Source of the DNA: Wuchereria bancrofti
Taxonomy: Eukaryota; Nematoda; Chromadorea; Rhabditida; Onchocercidae
Direction of reading: 5' to 3'
Length of the DNA stretch: 64,000 nt
NCBI GenBank assembly: GCA_005281725.1
Contig: SSBO01000008.1
Coordinates: forward strand, 5,070,011 to 5,134,010
The notes under the pieces are model-generated. The model was not told where the DNA came from. It saw only the letters and a list, made by a program, of their open reading frames with translations, and made no database searches. Positions 1 to 11,783 of the stretch are shown here, one piece after another; the stretch's first letter is position 1, and the number at the start of each line of letters is the position of its first letter. Both the position numbers and the translations under genes were made by a program.

Positions 1-480
1 GATTGGCTAATGTAAATGAATAGTAGAAAAAAATTTATTACTCGACGTTATAAGGATTATTATATGGTATCGAATTATATTAGTTGGGGTTGGATGCAGG
101 TCAAAGATTGTTCCAATGTAGCGGAAGTATTGAAACAAATCAGATTATGACTGATTGTTAGTCTAACTCAAGCAAAGAGTTCAAATCTTTCTATAGTGGG
201 CATTGGCTTACAACAAGCGAATGAGTGAAGAGCTATCCTACCAGACTCATTGGATAAATAAATGATTGTACATGATATATAATTTTGAAACAATTTTATA
301 TTTGTCTAGAAATATTGAATCTTTGTGTAGTAACAGATGAATTTGAACATTATATCAGTTGCTTATAAGAATAGCTTTGGATTCAATACAATTTTGTTTT
401 CATATATTATAAATCGGTTTTTCGAACAACACCTTGTAAAGGTTGCATTCTGGTATCATCCTATTCACATTAATCTTTAG

Positions 481-730
481 CATGGTGCTCCAGAGTAGCG
501 GTAGACTTCGATGAAGAAAATGGTATTTACATTCGATATTGTACCGACGCGGTTTCTTTCAATCTTGGACCATTGAAAGCACTTACCAAAACTATACACC
601 AGAATCTTTGTAACACTTAATTTCTTGCTTTGCAGAAACTGCAAAGATTTTTGAATTTAAAGAAGACAGAAGTTCTGTACCAGCTATCACCACAGATCGG
701 TTATCATCCTCTTCATATCACTCATTATAA
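481..730 (+). other. Candidate coding remnant, two short open segments
   Basis: After an ATCTTTAG acceptor-like site ending at 480, one frame is open from about 483 to 617. It reads as a balanced, acidic peptide (for example VAVDFDEENGIYIRYCTDAV) with more mixed codons than the surrounding AT-rich DNA. A second segment follows a good TTTGCAG site at 631-635 and is open to a TAA at 728-730; it ends in a Ser-rich tail (SSSSYHSL). Joining the only visible donor (GTAACA at 610) to that acceptor creates a TAA at the junction. The two segments therefore do not form a clean gene as read. They may be pieces of a decayed gene or a model I have not resolved. I recognise no family. Confidence 0.2.
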
Positions 731-1130
731 GCTCATTTAATTTTACATTAATCCAGCCTCTGTCTGGGAAACATTTCCTTGGATGCCAAGACTGACAAGC
801 AAATTAGCAAAGACATACAGAGCATTCAGGAAATTCCATAAAAAAAAATTGAAATTCTATAAAAAAATTCACCAACGCGTTTGTAGCAAGCATGGTAAAT
901 CTTCATTGACGCATTTGCAACAAATATGGATAAATTTTCGTCCTGGAAGTTAAGCCATGAATTATCATTATTATTTCAAAGAAGCAAAATATATGAGCAG
1001 TTTTTGAAAATTTATTTGCGATTTGATAAGGTTTTGAAAATCAATTCACTACAAACCAGTCAAACGATAAGTGGTAGAATTTATTAGCAAAAGATAATGT
1101 CTTAATTTAATAATTTGTCGAAAAAAATTT

Positions 1131-1343
1131 TCACAGATTTATACGTAAATTCATGTCTATTCTATTTGCTTCCATCAGTTCAACATCACTTGCACGTTCA
1201 GTATCTTTACCATTCGAACAACCAATACCGCCATATGAGGCATTTGCACCAAAACAAAGTGAAGCAACCTTCAGAATAGTTTGAAAGAAACGGTTCACAC
1301 TACGACATAAAAAGTCAATGAGAAATACGTAGTAGTAGGACAA
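1131..1343 (-). other. Candidate 3'-terminal exon, unknown protein
   Basis: An open frame on the minus strand ends at a stop at 1131-1133. The last 45 or so residues have a balanced composition (around SLCFGANASYGGIGCSNGKD), unlike the Lys/Asn/Ile/Phe-rich translations of noncoding DNA nearby. No start codon or strong upstream acceptor is evident, and I cannot link it to other exons. On the same strand around 1600-1675 a short Trp-rich stretch (KDVLRWKTYHFYFKKEWPP) follows an acceptor-like site and could belong to the same locus. The family is not recognised. Confidence 0.22.
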
Positions 1344-2814
1344 TTTTTCATTTATAATTATCTTAAGAGCTTAGAATTAGCAATAATAACAATTCATTAA
1401 GTATAATGCATTTTCAGAAAGAAATAAGAATTGGATTGCTTAAAGTCAACTCATCATTTGATAACTATATCAAAAATTAGGTATCAGTAGAAGTAAGACA
1501 TGAACAGGAAACTTGGCTTATAGTCATTTCTTTCTTATGCCATAGTGAATCAATTTAAACTAAAATTAGTACTTGCTTAGCATTTTTTTCTTTACATATC
1601 CATTATCCCCGAATCAGGTGGCCATTCCTTCTTGAAGTAAAAATGATATGTTTTCCATCTGAGGACATCCTTCCTATCTAAATGACAATTAAAATACCTG
1701 ATAAGTGAATAAAATGGAATTAAACTATTTAAGTATTTGAAAATATTCCAATTAAAAATAGGTAATGTGTTAACGAATAAATGAGTAGAACTATGTGAGG
1801 CAGAAATAAATAAAGCTTATTTAATCAAATATTTTTATATTTTGATTATTACTACAGTATCCTTCCCCGCTAACCTGGACAATTTCCGTAAATTGACTGT
1901 TGTAAAAATGTTATTATAAAAATTTAATAAGCAAAATGCCTACTTAAATTATCAGTGTTTTGAATGTTTGTTTCTATTTGAATAGTTAAATAATAGACGT
2001 CCTCAATTCTTGTGCAATTTATCAATTAAAACAGAAAGCAAACACTTTATCACAGTACTGCACAATGTTATGGAGCGGTAAACATTAGATAGATGAACGG
2101 AAATTTCCCGTTTGAAATAACTAGTATTTGATAGGCAATTAAACACATCAACACAATCATACTTACAAATGAGAAGTTGCACAGTGTTATCACGTAACAA
2201 GGAATAATAGATTTTTTTTTCGTTAAAAGTTTTTTTTTGTTTTTTTTTTCTTAGATGGTGTGGTTTTGTTTCATTGTTTTTGAAGTTTTTGCGAAGTACT
2301 TAAACCCCTTTTGAAAAGGTATTCCATAACTTTCTAAAAGTGATACAAGCAGTCCTCATTTGCGCATTTCTGCCAAATCGAAATGCTAATTAAAATCGCG
2401 GTATGCTTTTCTTTTATTTCTAATGACTATTTAATTGATGGGCTTTAGTGATGATTTTTTTTAAATATTTAAACAGTGCTTTGCTCTTGCATGCATTTTG
2501 CTTTTGTTGTAATAAGTGTAAAATGTTGTAAAAGATGTTACTCTTATTTTTTTAAAATGTACCATAGTTCAGTTTCTATTTAAATTTTTTTTCTTTTTTT
2601 TGCAGGAATGATTTTAAAGATCATTCAATAGATTTAGTTTTCAATGAAAATTTTCTATTAGTATTGGATAATCACATTACAATCATTTTGTTCATTCACC
2701 AAAGTTTTCGATAATTTCGAAAATTATTATGTTCTAACGAAATTAGTTCTCTAGTCAGTAGTTGCATGTGCATTTCAGATATTATTGATAACATTCGAGC
2801 AAAGCCTACCACAG

Positions 2815-2976
2815 CCCACTGACAACTGTTGTTGCCCACGTACGCAAGCGCGATCGTCATTGCTCTTCCCATTTTTGCCAGATTATTCATGGTTGTTACC
2901 ACATCCTACATATGGAGAAGAAAAAAAGGAATGTGGTGGTTGTTGTTGTGGATGCTGTAAATGTGGTGGCAAATGA
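2815..2976 (+). CDS. 3' exon of a small cysteine-rich protein
   Basis: An acceptor (CTACCACAG) ends at 2814 and is followed by 53 codons to a TGA at 2974-2976. The peptide opens with a Cys cluster (PTDNCCCPR). A Pro/Leu/aromatic stretch follows (SSLLFPFLPDYSWLLPHP), and the end is a dense Cys/Gly tail (ECGGCCCGCCKCGGK). Such a tail suggests a secreted or structural Cys-rich protein, a metal-binding tail, or a palmitoylated membrane-attached protein. These are inferences from composition only. The upstream exon or exons, which would carry the start and any signal peptide, were not identified; an in-frame segment may begin after TTTTTTGCAG near 2605. An ATTAAA polyadenylation-type signal lies near 3078. 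Confidence 0.4.
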   Translation, partial: PTDNCCCPRTQARSSLLFPFLPDYSWLLPHPTYGEEKKECGGCCCGCCKCGGK

Positions 2977-3099
2977 AAAGTGAAGAAATGAAACTAAATG
3001 CAAATATATAATTATTGAAATTTTCAAATTGTTGAAATGCTAATGTAATGTGTGAGTGATATGATGTTTGGCACCATTAAACTATTGCTTGACTTTATT

Positions 3100-6000
3100 A
3101 AACATTCGACGAATTTAAATTCGCTAAATCTGAAATATTATTTGAATCAAAAAAATCATAATAGGCTATTAATTTAGGTAGACAACATATTTTTGACTTC
3201 TCCGAATAAGAATTAATTTTAATTTATTTACAAAAATCATTGATGAATTTTGATTCAAATGGAACTAAACTAACCGTTTCTTAGATAAAATGTAAGAAAT
3301 TAGAGTATAGTAAGAAACAAACAAGCAAATAAGCAAGAAATTGTTCAAAAATTATTTACGCATAAATTTATTGTGGAATCATTTTAAAAAATTTTTTGAG
3401 AAGTTGTTAAATTGTTCATTAATTTAAAGTCATAAAACGAACTAAATTTTGAAATGAAATAATTATTCATACAATTTCCTAAAGTTTAAACTAAATTTTT
3501 TCCCTGAAAAATGTGTAATCTAATTTCTTTCATTTTTTTCTTCTTTTTTTTTGATGAAGAACGAGAAAAGTGAAAAAAATTAGCATATAAAAACTTATCA
3601 TTGAACAGCGAAACGAATGAAAAGTAATCGAAGCGTTGTATCGTATCTGAAGAAATCATTTTACTCATTAAATTAATGAATGAAAGCTAATAATAATATA
3701 TTTCTTCCCACTAACAGTTATTGCCTAACTTTTATTTTTAATTTTGTGTAACAAAAACAACTTTTTTAAAAGATAAAATTTATTATTTTATCTTTAGAAT
3801 ATTCCATTATAGAAGGTTAAGTCAGTTTATTTCAGAAATAGTGTAATATGGAAGGTTAAGTTAATTAATTTATCTTTGGATGCATTATGAATTTTTTATT
3901 AAAAAACAAAAAACATTCTTTTATTGGAAATGATTTTATTCGTTTTTTAGATCATTTTTTAGATCATTCGTTTTTTTTTTTAGAGTTTTTTAGATTAAAA
4001 TTTACTTCCACTTTTACACTACTATAAAAGAAATATTTGAATTGAAATTAAAATAGCAAGGTAAATATTGTTTGACTAATTTCACTTAATTAGTAGAAGC
4101 GCAAATTGATTGCTACAAATTGTAGTGAATAGTACAATGCTAAATTTTATTGTGTTACTTCACTAAATTTTTAAATAAATTAAGAAATTGTTAAATCTAT
4201 TCTGTTAATTCTATCTATTTATTTATTTTTTGACATTATTTCACTATTATGCAAATTAAAAATTCTAATCTAAGAACGATTTTGCATAGTTTAATATTTA
4301 GCATCTATCTTAGTTTTTTAAGTAATGGTTTGCACTAATAGTACGACATCTAGAAATTTCAAATTTTGCAACTTACTAGAAATTACTTATAGAATTATTT
4401 ACAACTCATTCTCGAGACAATATGGTGGGAAGAAATAAATGTAAATCTTAATTTCTAATTTTTATTAATAAATTCTTAACTTATTATATTTGAGAAATTA
4501 AATTTTATTTTCATTTTTGCATTATTATAAAAGATGCTTCTAAAACGATATGATTGCTTATTTAAAATTATAAGCAAAAACGATAAGAGAACATTCATTT
4601 GTTCCATTATTGTAGTAAAACTGATTAATATACTTCATTTATAATTTAATAAAATTACCGATGGATAATGAGAAATTTTGCTTTCTTATTCTCTCTAAAG
4701 TCCATTAATTGCATATATCAAATTGAAATTGAAACGATATTTCACCTTAACTTAACAGTTTATTTCAGTATCGATGAGTGGCTAAGTAAACGTAACGTAC
4801 TCGGTAACAATGTTTTAAAATGTTTTACTTCAAAAAAAAGCGATATTCATGGGAAAATGTAGAAAACTGAATGGAAATACTCAAACGTAGGACACTAATA
4901 ACAGTTAGAATCCTACGTAAGTCACTATGGCAAGCTTATAGTTTTCTTCTTTTGAACTTGAAGTCTCGTGAAAAATATTTAAGTTTGAAAATTGCCTCAT
5001 TGACTATTTCATCTTATATCAATGATTCTTATATTTTCTTCGAAATGTTATTTAAACTTTAAAAAGGTTTGCAAAATTAAATTGCGATATTTCTTTTGTT
5101 ATGCAAACCTTTCCCACTTATATGGCTATAATATTAGCCTTTGGAAATGGGTCAAAATTTTGAATTGTTTTAATAATAGCTGATAAAAAGTATATCATTG
5201 ATAAAGGAAGGCCAGGCAAATAATCATACATTTCCGCAAATTACAATAGCGCCGCAGTTGGCTTTGTTATTGATTATGCGATATTCTAAATATCCTATCT
5301 GACTAACACTTTACTATTTTCCGGTTTACGGTGGCAATTGACCACCGTAAAATGAAATGCTATCGTCCCTTGTATGCATGATGCGAACAGTTTCTCCTAA
5401 AGAAAAAGGATTATTTGCAAACATTAAAACGAGCATATTTTCAACAAATATCAACGGAAACTGAAAGTCACATAAAAAAATACAATAAAACATAAAAATT
5501 TTGCAAAAGTTCAAATATTTAACAAGCTCATTTAAGCAGTAAAATATTTTTAATTAGAAAATAACTTCACATTCACTTCACAACATTAACGACTAAAATT
5601 AAATTAAATCAGTAAATAAATGGGAGTGAATAAATACATCAAACCTTCTAGTTCTTAAATTTTATTTTCGACGTCTCGTTATTTTTGACGTTTACTGTCT
5701 CGACTGTACGTCATAATCAGTAAACACTGTTAGCCAATTATTCCCACACATCGTCCAACAAATTTCTTTTTACTGAAATACCAATTTCAGAAGAAGCAAA
5801 ATTATTCGTTATTTGTACATAATCATTATAATATCATTATAATCACTTTCGAGACGATATTTGTCAAAGAATGAATATTCTTGTTTATTATTAAGAATTC
5901 CGGAATTCCGTTACTGAATATTGATGTAATTAAGCGTACATCCCTTCACAATCAGTAAACACTGTTTCCACATTTTAAATTACTTTCGTAAACAATAAAT

Positions 6001-9000
6001 CATCAAGTTTAAGTATTATTACTGATAATTACTATATAGATGCACTTAAGTATCCCACTGATCAATAAAACAAATTACTGTCCTACTCAAATCGTTCCTG
6101 ATAATTTGCGTCACTCTTAGTGCTCAATTGTTAGCTTTTTCTCAAGTATGTTTGTATCACAATGATTATCTTTGATAAGTGATTAAACTTGACAACAATC
6201 TTGTTTATTATTTAGGTTTCAACGATTTTGTCGCCTCAATTTAATGAAAAATTTCAGAAATTTTTCCCATTACTAAGTATCAATAATATTGATGATTTAA
6301 CTCAAAGTATGCATTTTTAGATCTTAAAATATTTCAAAGTATTTCAGATCTTTTACAAACACCACAAATATGATACTTTATGTATGGCAAATAATGATAA
6401 TCAATTAATTCATTGGAACTCATTAACTTATTGCAATCTGTTATATTAGCAATCAAAATGATGGAATTTAGAAAAAAAAAGAAAAAGATTTAATTTCAGG
6501 AAATATTTGCGACATAATATTTGAATGAAGGAAAAATGCGAATGTTATGTTTATTTAATTCGTTGTTGACAAAAGTACTAAGCCATTTTACTCTCTTAGT
6601 TATCTATTCTTCAATATTTCTATCACAAAACAACTATTTAGTTTTCTTGGTTCTAATGTTAATTTTAAAATTTCAGTTTAATTTTTACTAATCTTATTTT
6701 CTGAAATATTTGCAGGAATCTTAATGACAATTGAATTGACACGATATACACGTAATCACGTCATTCGGAAGAGGATAACAGCAGTTATTTCATGTGGTCA
6801 CTTTGTTTGGAAGTGGACAACAAAAAAAAAAAAAATTTCGCAAAGTATTTTCTTCTAAAATATTGCCATTAATTTTCAATATAAATTTCTAATTAAAATC
6901 CAAAAATTTAAAAATTACGCCGGCTGAATATTCAGCAATGACATAACAAACGATTTCTTATGATTTTATCTAATTAATTTATTATCATAAATAAGTTTCA
7001 TTTTTTAAAAGTATTCAATTATTTTGGAAGTTTAATAAATATGCTTGTTAAAAAACGCAATTTTTTTTTAAACAATTCATTAAATCACTAAATTTTTCCT
7101 ATTGTGTGCTTTATTCGGTGAGTAATGGTAAATGATTGGTTGTATATGTGAAATTTAAGTTTAAATTTAGCGTTGTTTAGTAAAGCACTCAAAATTAATG
7201 CCAGCATTTCTTTATTTTAGTTTTGATGATTAAAACTCATCAAAGAATTGATAGAAACAAACATGAATAAAATGTATAAATTTTAAATGAATGAAAAAAT
7301 TAGCCTCTAAAGTTGAAAAAAATCAAATATAATTTCAAAGATAATTCTATTTACAAAAAATTAAAACTAATTAAACTTTTGCTTTATCCCAATAAAATTA
7401 GACATTCATCTTATCAGTGATATTTTACTTAAATTAGCGATCGTAGTAAACGCAATGATAGAAAAATATTATTAAAGATAGGAGCAAATATTTAAAATTC
7501 AATTTCTTTATATTCAATGCATTTTTTCCTATTTTTTTTCCGCACAAGCAAATTGGATAATTTCTTTTTTTCTTAACTTTAACTGTTCGCTATTCTCCGC
7601 CAAATGTGATATTTGAGCTTTTAATGTTTCTCAAATTCTAATCTAAAGAAATATATTTAACATGAAATATCGTAATTTAATTTCTTAAACTTTCTATAAA
7701 GTTAAAAAGACACTTTTTTTAAAAAAAATGTAGGCAACATTGAGTTAAGTTGAAATTAATGATGAAGCAAATTTCAAAATTCAAGTATTAGATTTGAAAT
7801 ATTATAAGTTAGCATTTATTCTAAAAATTACAAGATTGAATATCATAAAAATAAGAAACAATAATTCTAACAATAGAAAATCAAACATTTATTTCTCATT
7901 TTTTTTTTATTTCGAAATACAGAAATTTATCATATGAAAATTCGTTCTAAAGATCATAAAGCACTTTTTTAAATTATTTAAGAATTATTTTATTTCAAAA
8001 TTTTTATTTGGAAATTGCAAGTTTGAATTTTTACTACTCGTATAATAAATATAATAATTCGTCAATAAAAAATACAATAATTCATATAATAAAATTTTAT
8101 TCTATTTTCCATTCATTCAATCTTAAAATGACAATTTTATCATTTATGAATTAAAATTGAGATGTAACACAGTAATAGTAAAATAATAATATAACAGTTC
8201 ATTTTTTTTTTCATCCTTTTACTGTTTATTAAATAACATTTTGTAAATTGAAAAGTTTAGATAGCATTTAATTAACGATTAGTACTTAAAGATTCTATTA
8301 TCTTCTTATTTGCATAAAATATACGATGCTAAAAAAGTTTTGAAATTGGTTTATTTCAAATAATCCACTTGCAATTAGGAAAAGCATTAAAGTCAATTTT
8401 TATAAACATTATAAAATTCTTCGAAGAATTTCGTTAAATTTAGATTTATCTACCCTTATTTACCTCTTTTCAGTTTACTGCCCTTTGCTCAATTCTAACT
8501 CTGTTAAATGTGTGTTTATTTGTTTATTTATAGATCTGTCTATTTTTTTCATTTTTTCAAAAAGAAAAAAAACAACAAATAAGTTTTATTGTTAGTTTTA
8601 ATATCTTTTGTTGTAGATAAACAATTAATAATTTCCTAAGATATGAAAAAAGAAATTATTTCTCTATTATCGTTACCATAATATGATTTTATTATTTGAA
8701 TAAAATTAATTATGAAATAATCGTAGTGGTTGTTATATGTAATATGAATAAAATTAAAAAAAAATTTATTATGAAATAACAACACCAAAATTCATATGTA
8801 TTTTCTTCTGAAATGCATAAAGTTGTGCTTATTTATTGATTTCAATACATACATTTTACTCGTTATTTATAATGAATACAATAATGAAGAAATTAAATTA
8901 AAAGTTAAAAAAAAAATAAAAAGTTGACAAATGAATGTTAGCATAATATGACAATAGCAGATGTTAAATTATGAAATAATCGTAATGGTTGTTATATGTA

Positions 9001-10245
9001 TTCGAATAGGTAAATAAGCCAATTATATTTATTATTGGACTAAAATGGCAGCATCAAATAAATAATAGAATAACAGAGCAAATAAAAAAAAAGAAAATGA
9101 TTTGCTTCATATGTGATTTTCTTTTCTCACTTAATTTTGATTATATCAGAAATAAAAATTTTAAATTTAAATTTATTTTGGTAAAATTTTTTTTTATAAA
9201 ATTGTAATTTTGAAAGAAATAAAGGTGGAATTTGCATTTTACTTTATCTTTTCCATACATACACACACACATAAACAAGGAAAAGATATTATTTTCTGAA
9301 TAGAAAAACTATGCAATACAATTTTTGATTGTAAAAAACAAGCATAAAAAAAGATGAAATTATTTTCAAATTTAATTAAATTTACTCAGATGAATCGTAT
9401 TAATTTAATTCTCCTCGTTTATTTTTTTTAGATATTCATATATGCATTCATTATTTTCTCATATTTTAATCATTTCTGTTTGAAAATTTGATTTTTTTTT
9501 CATCCATTTATTTGTCAATTTTTTCTTTTCTTTTGTTCAATAATTTTTTTAAATTTTTTAACAAAACTATCAAAATAGCATAAATTACTCTTTCTTTCCT
9601 TTTTTTCCAACATTAATAATTATATTAAATATATATATTTAATAAATAATAACATATGACATTTAATTTATTTATTCCAAATAAATTGTTCATAACCATT
9701 CTTTTGGTAGTATCATTCATGAGAATGAATACTAACATTTTAATTTATAAACTAATAATGATGGCTAAATTCCAAAATTAAAAATTCGATATCAGATACT
9801 ACATTTCAAAAATCTTTCTAATCAGATTTAAAAATTCAAAAAAAGACTAGAAGATGTTTTATTCCAAAAAAAAAAAAACCATTAAAATTTCAAGTTTTAT
9901 CTTAAAACTGCAAATTTTGAAGTAAGTATTTGAAATATATTAATTTTATGTTATTTATCTGAGCCAAAGAAAAGAAACGAAAATAATTTCATTATTTCTT
10001 CATATTCGATGTGATAAGCAAAGAAAAGAAAAAAATGAAGAAGAAGTTACTAAAAATTATTGAAAAAGTAACTTTTTTTTTTTAACTTGAGGAAAAGAAC
10101 AGATAAATATTAAGTAATATAAAGTGGCAGAGTTAGAGTAGTAATGTTACAAAATATGAGTGTATTGAAAAGAAAATTGAAAGAATTTTTGATATTTAAG
10201 CACCATTATATCGATTATTCGATTATGCATTTTGAATTTTGGTAA
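3100..10245. other. AT-rich spacer, no supported gene
   Basis: About 7 kb of very AT-rich sequence with many poly-A and poly-T runs. Short open frames here are rich in Lys, Asn, Ile and Phe and look like chance. Two small exceptions are described in the findings: a 10-bp perfect hairpin at 5325-5351 that overlaps a possible terminal exon, and a 17-bp repeated forkhead-core sequence at 5715 and 5950. A roughly 34-bp direct repeat lies at about 8708-8741 and 8966-9000. Confidence 0.6.
5326..5412 (-). other. Possible short terminal exon
   Basis: On the minus strand a clear acceptor-like sequence (CCTTTTTCTTTAG, near 5399-5411) is followed by an open segment ending in TAA at 5326-5328. The encoded tail reads ETVRIMHTRDDSISFYGG then QLPP. 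Its composition is more gene-like than the surroundings, but no upstream exon is identified. The segment overlaps the hairpin at 5325-5351, so its apparent openness could be accidental. Confidence 0.18.
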
Positions 10246-11001
10246 TTAATTTCGACAACAAAAGTTTCCACCCAAACATATGGTAAAACCAATGGAACAT
10301 GTTGATGTTGTAGTTGGGTAAGAGTATGGAGTTCGATCGACGGGGACTGGGTAGGGTTGCGATGGGTATTGATAATTAGAAGGTGGTAAATAATATTGAC
10401 TGGAAGCAGGACTGTATTGTGATGATGGCTGTAGCTGAAATTTAATCAAATATATTCAATTATTTTATTTAGATATGTAAAAAAAGAAAGGACAATAAAA
10501 ATGAAAGGAAAAATTAATTAATTAATTAATTTATTATTATTATTAGCTTAATTACTTTAGTAATGAGTAAACTAATTATACTTTTATTCAGTGAAGTTAA
10601 TCTAAAATAAATTTATTATTACAAATGAAGTATTTAAAACTTACTTCGTTATATGTTCTTCCATAGTTACAGCTAGCGCAAATGAACAAAATGCAACAAT
10701 AGGAAGGTTTAGTTGATACCACAGGTACTGGCGTGATTGGAGGTAACGTATACGTAACCGGAGGTAACGTATACGTAACAGGAGGTAATGTATACGTAAC
10801 CGGAGGTAATCTTGTCGTTGGTACGGTATAGATAACAGGAGGATATGTTGGTTGAATAGGTGTTGGGCATTTGCAAGTCTGCGGGCAAGAACACGAAATT
10901 TGCAACGTTAGGTAAATTGATGCACATGTGCAAGCTGTTGGTTGACACGAGCAATGTCGCTTAACAAGTTTATGCGACATTTCAGATTTTTCTTCCAACT
11001 G
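10246..11001 (-). CDS. Cys/Pro/Tyr-rich protein with VTYTLPP repeats (5' end missing)
   Basis: Two exons fit with phase-0 GT-AG splicing. The first runs 11001 to 10645, after a TTTGCAG acceptor and before GTAAGT. The second runs 10434 to 10246, after ATTTCAG and ending in TAA. About 181 codons are visible. The sequence begins QLEEKSEMSHKLVKRHCSCQ. An internal Met at 10980 could be the start, but the acceptor just upstream suggests an earlier exon, perhaps with a signal peptide. A dibasic KR precedes a Cys-rich block (CSC..CTC..CSC..CKC). Then come three copies of a seven-residue repeat (PPVTYTL, 21 bp each), a second Cys patch (SYCCILFICASC), a Tyr/Pro/Ser-rich region and a Cys-rich end (GGNFCCRN). 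It resembles extracellular structural proteins such as cuticle or eggshell components by composition only. No family is recognised. Confidence 0.55.
10739..10809. repeat. 21-bp in-frame coding tandem repeat
   Basis: Three and a fraction copies of a 21-bp unit (GGAGGTAACGTATACGTAAC plus one base on the plus strand) differ by only a few changes. On the minus strand each encodes PPVTYTL, so copy number can change without a frameshift. The repeat is within the first visible exon of the Cys/Pro/Tyr-rich gene. Confidence 0.85.
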
Positions 11002-11029
11002 CTGCAAATTTTTTTTTTTTCTTTCCAAA

Positions 11030-11745
11030 GATTATTGAATTAAAAAACTTAGAAGATTTTTCTTTTTCTATTCCATATAAGGATTTGTAAAAAAAAAAAA
11101 TGAAAAAATAACTTCTGTGCAATTTTTTTAAAACTCTTTTTCAAATGATAAAAAAAAATATTAAATTTGAAAAATTTTTTAATAATTAACATTGTACTAT
11201 TTTGTTTACAATTTATTAATCATAATTATGGATTATAATCATAACTATAATGTTTGATATTATAGGTTATAAATTTAAAGAAACGAAGAATAATACAGAA
11301 AAATGATAAAATTCGATGGTGAAGATTTAACAAAATAACCTATTATAAAGTTACTAACATGCGACAACTTATAAATTTGTGAAGTAGCTAAAGTTAAACT
11401 CAATAATTTAAAATAATTTATTTTATTAAATTACAACAATATAATTAACTAAAAAGTTAAATTAATGTATCGATTTAAAAATTAAATTTTTAAAAATCAT
11501 TCTATTTTTCAACTTTTCCTACGATCTACTGCATTATAATTCTAAGCAATGATTTAATTCTTTTACTATGCATTTATGCAATTTTCGATGAATGAGAATG
11601 AAAGAAAATTAAATTTGAAAGAAAACTTTCGATACAATTTTGATTCATTTGATTAATTATTTTTTGAAATATCTAATTTTTTCTATTCAATAAAATCTCT
11701 TCATTTAAAATTTTATTTCAAAATAAAAAAAGAAAAAAGAGAATG

Positions 11746-11783
<38 letters not shown>

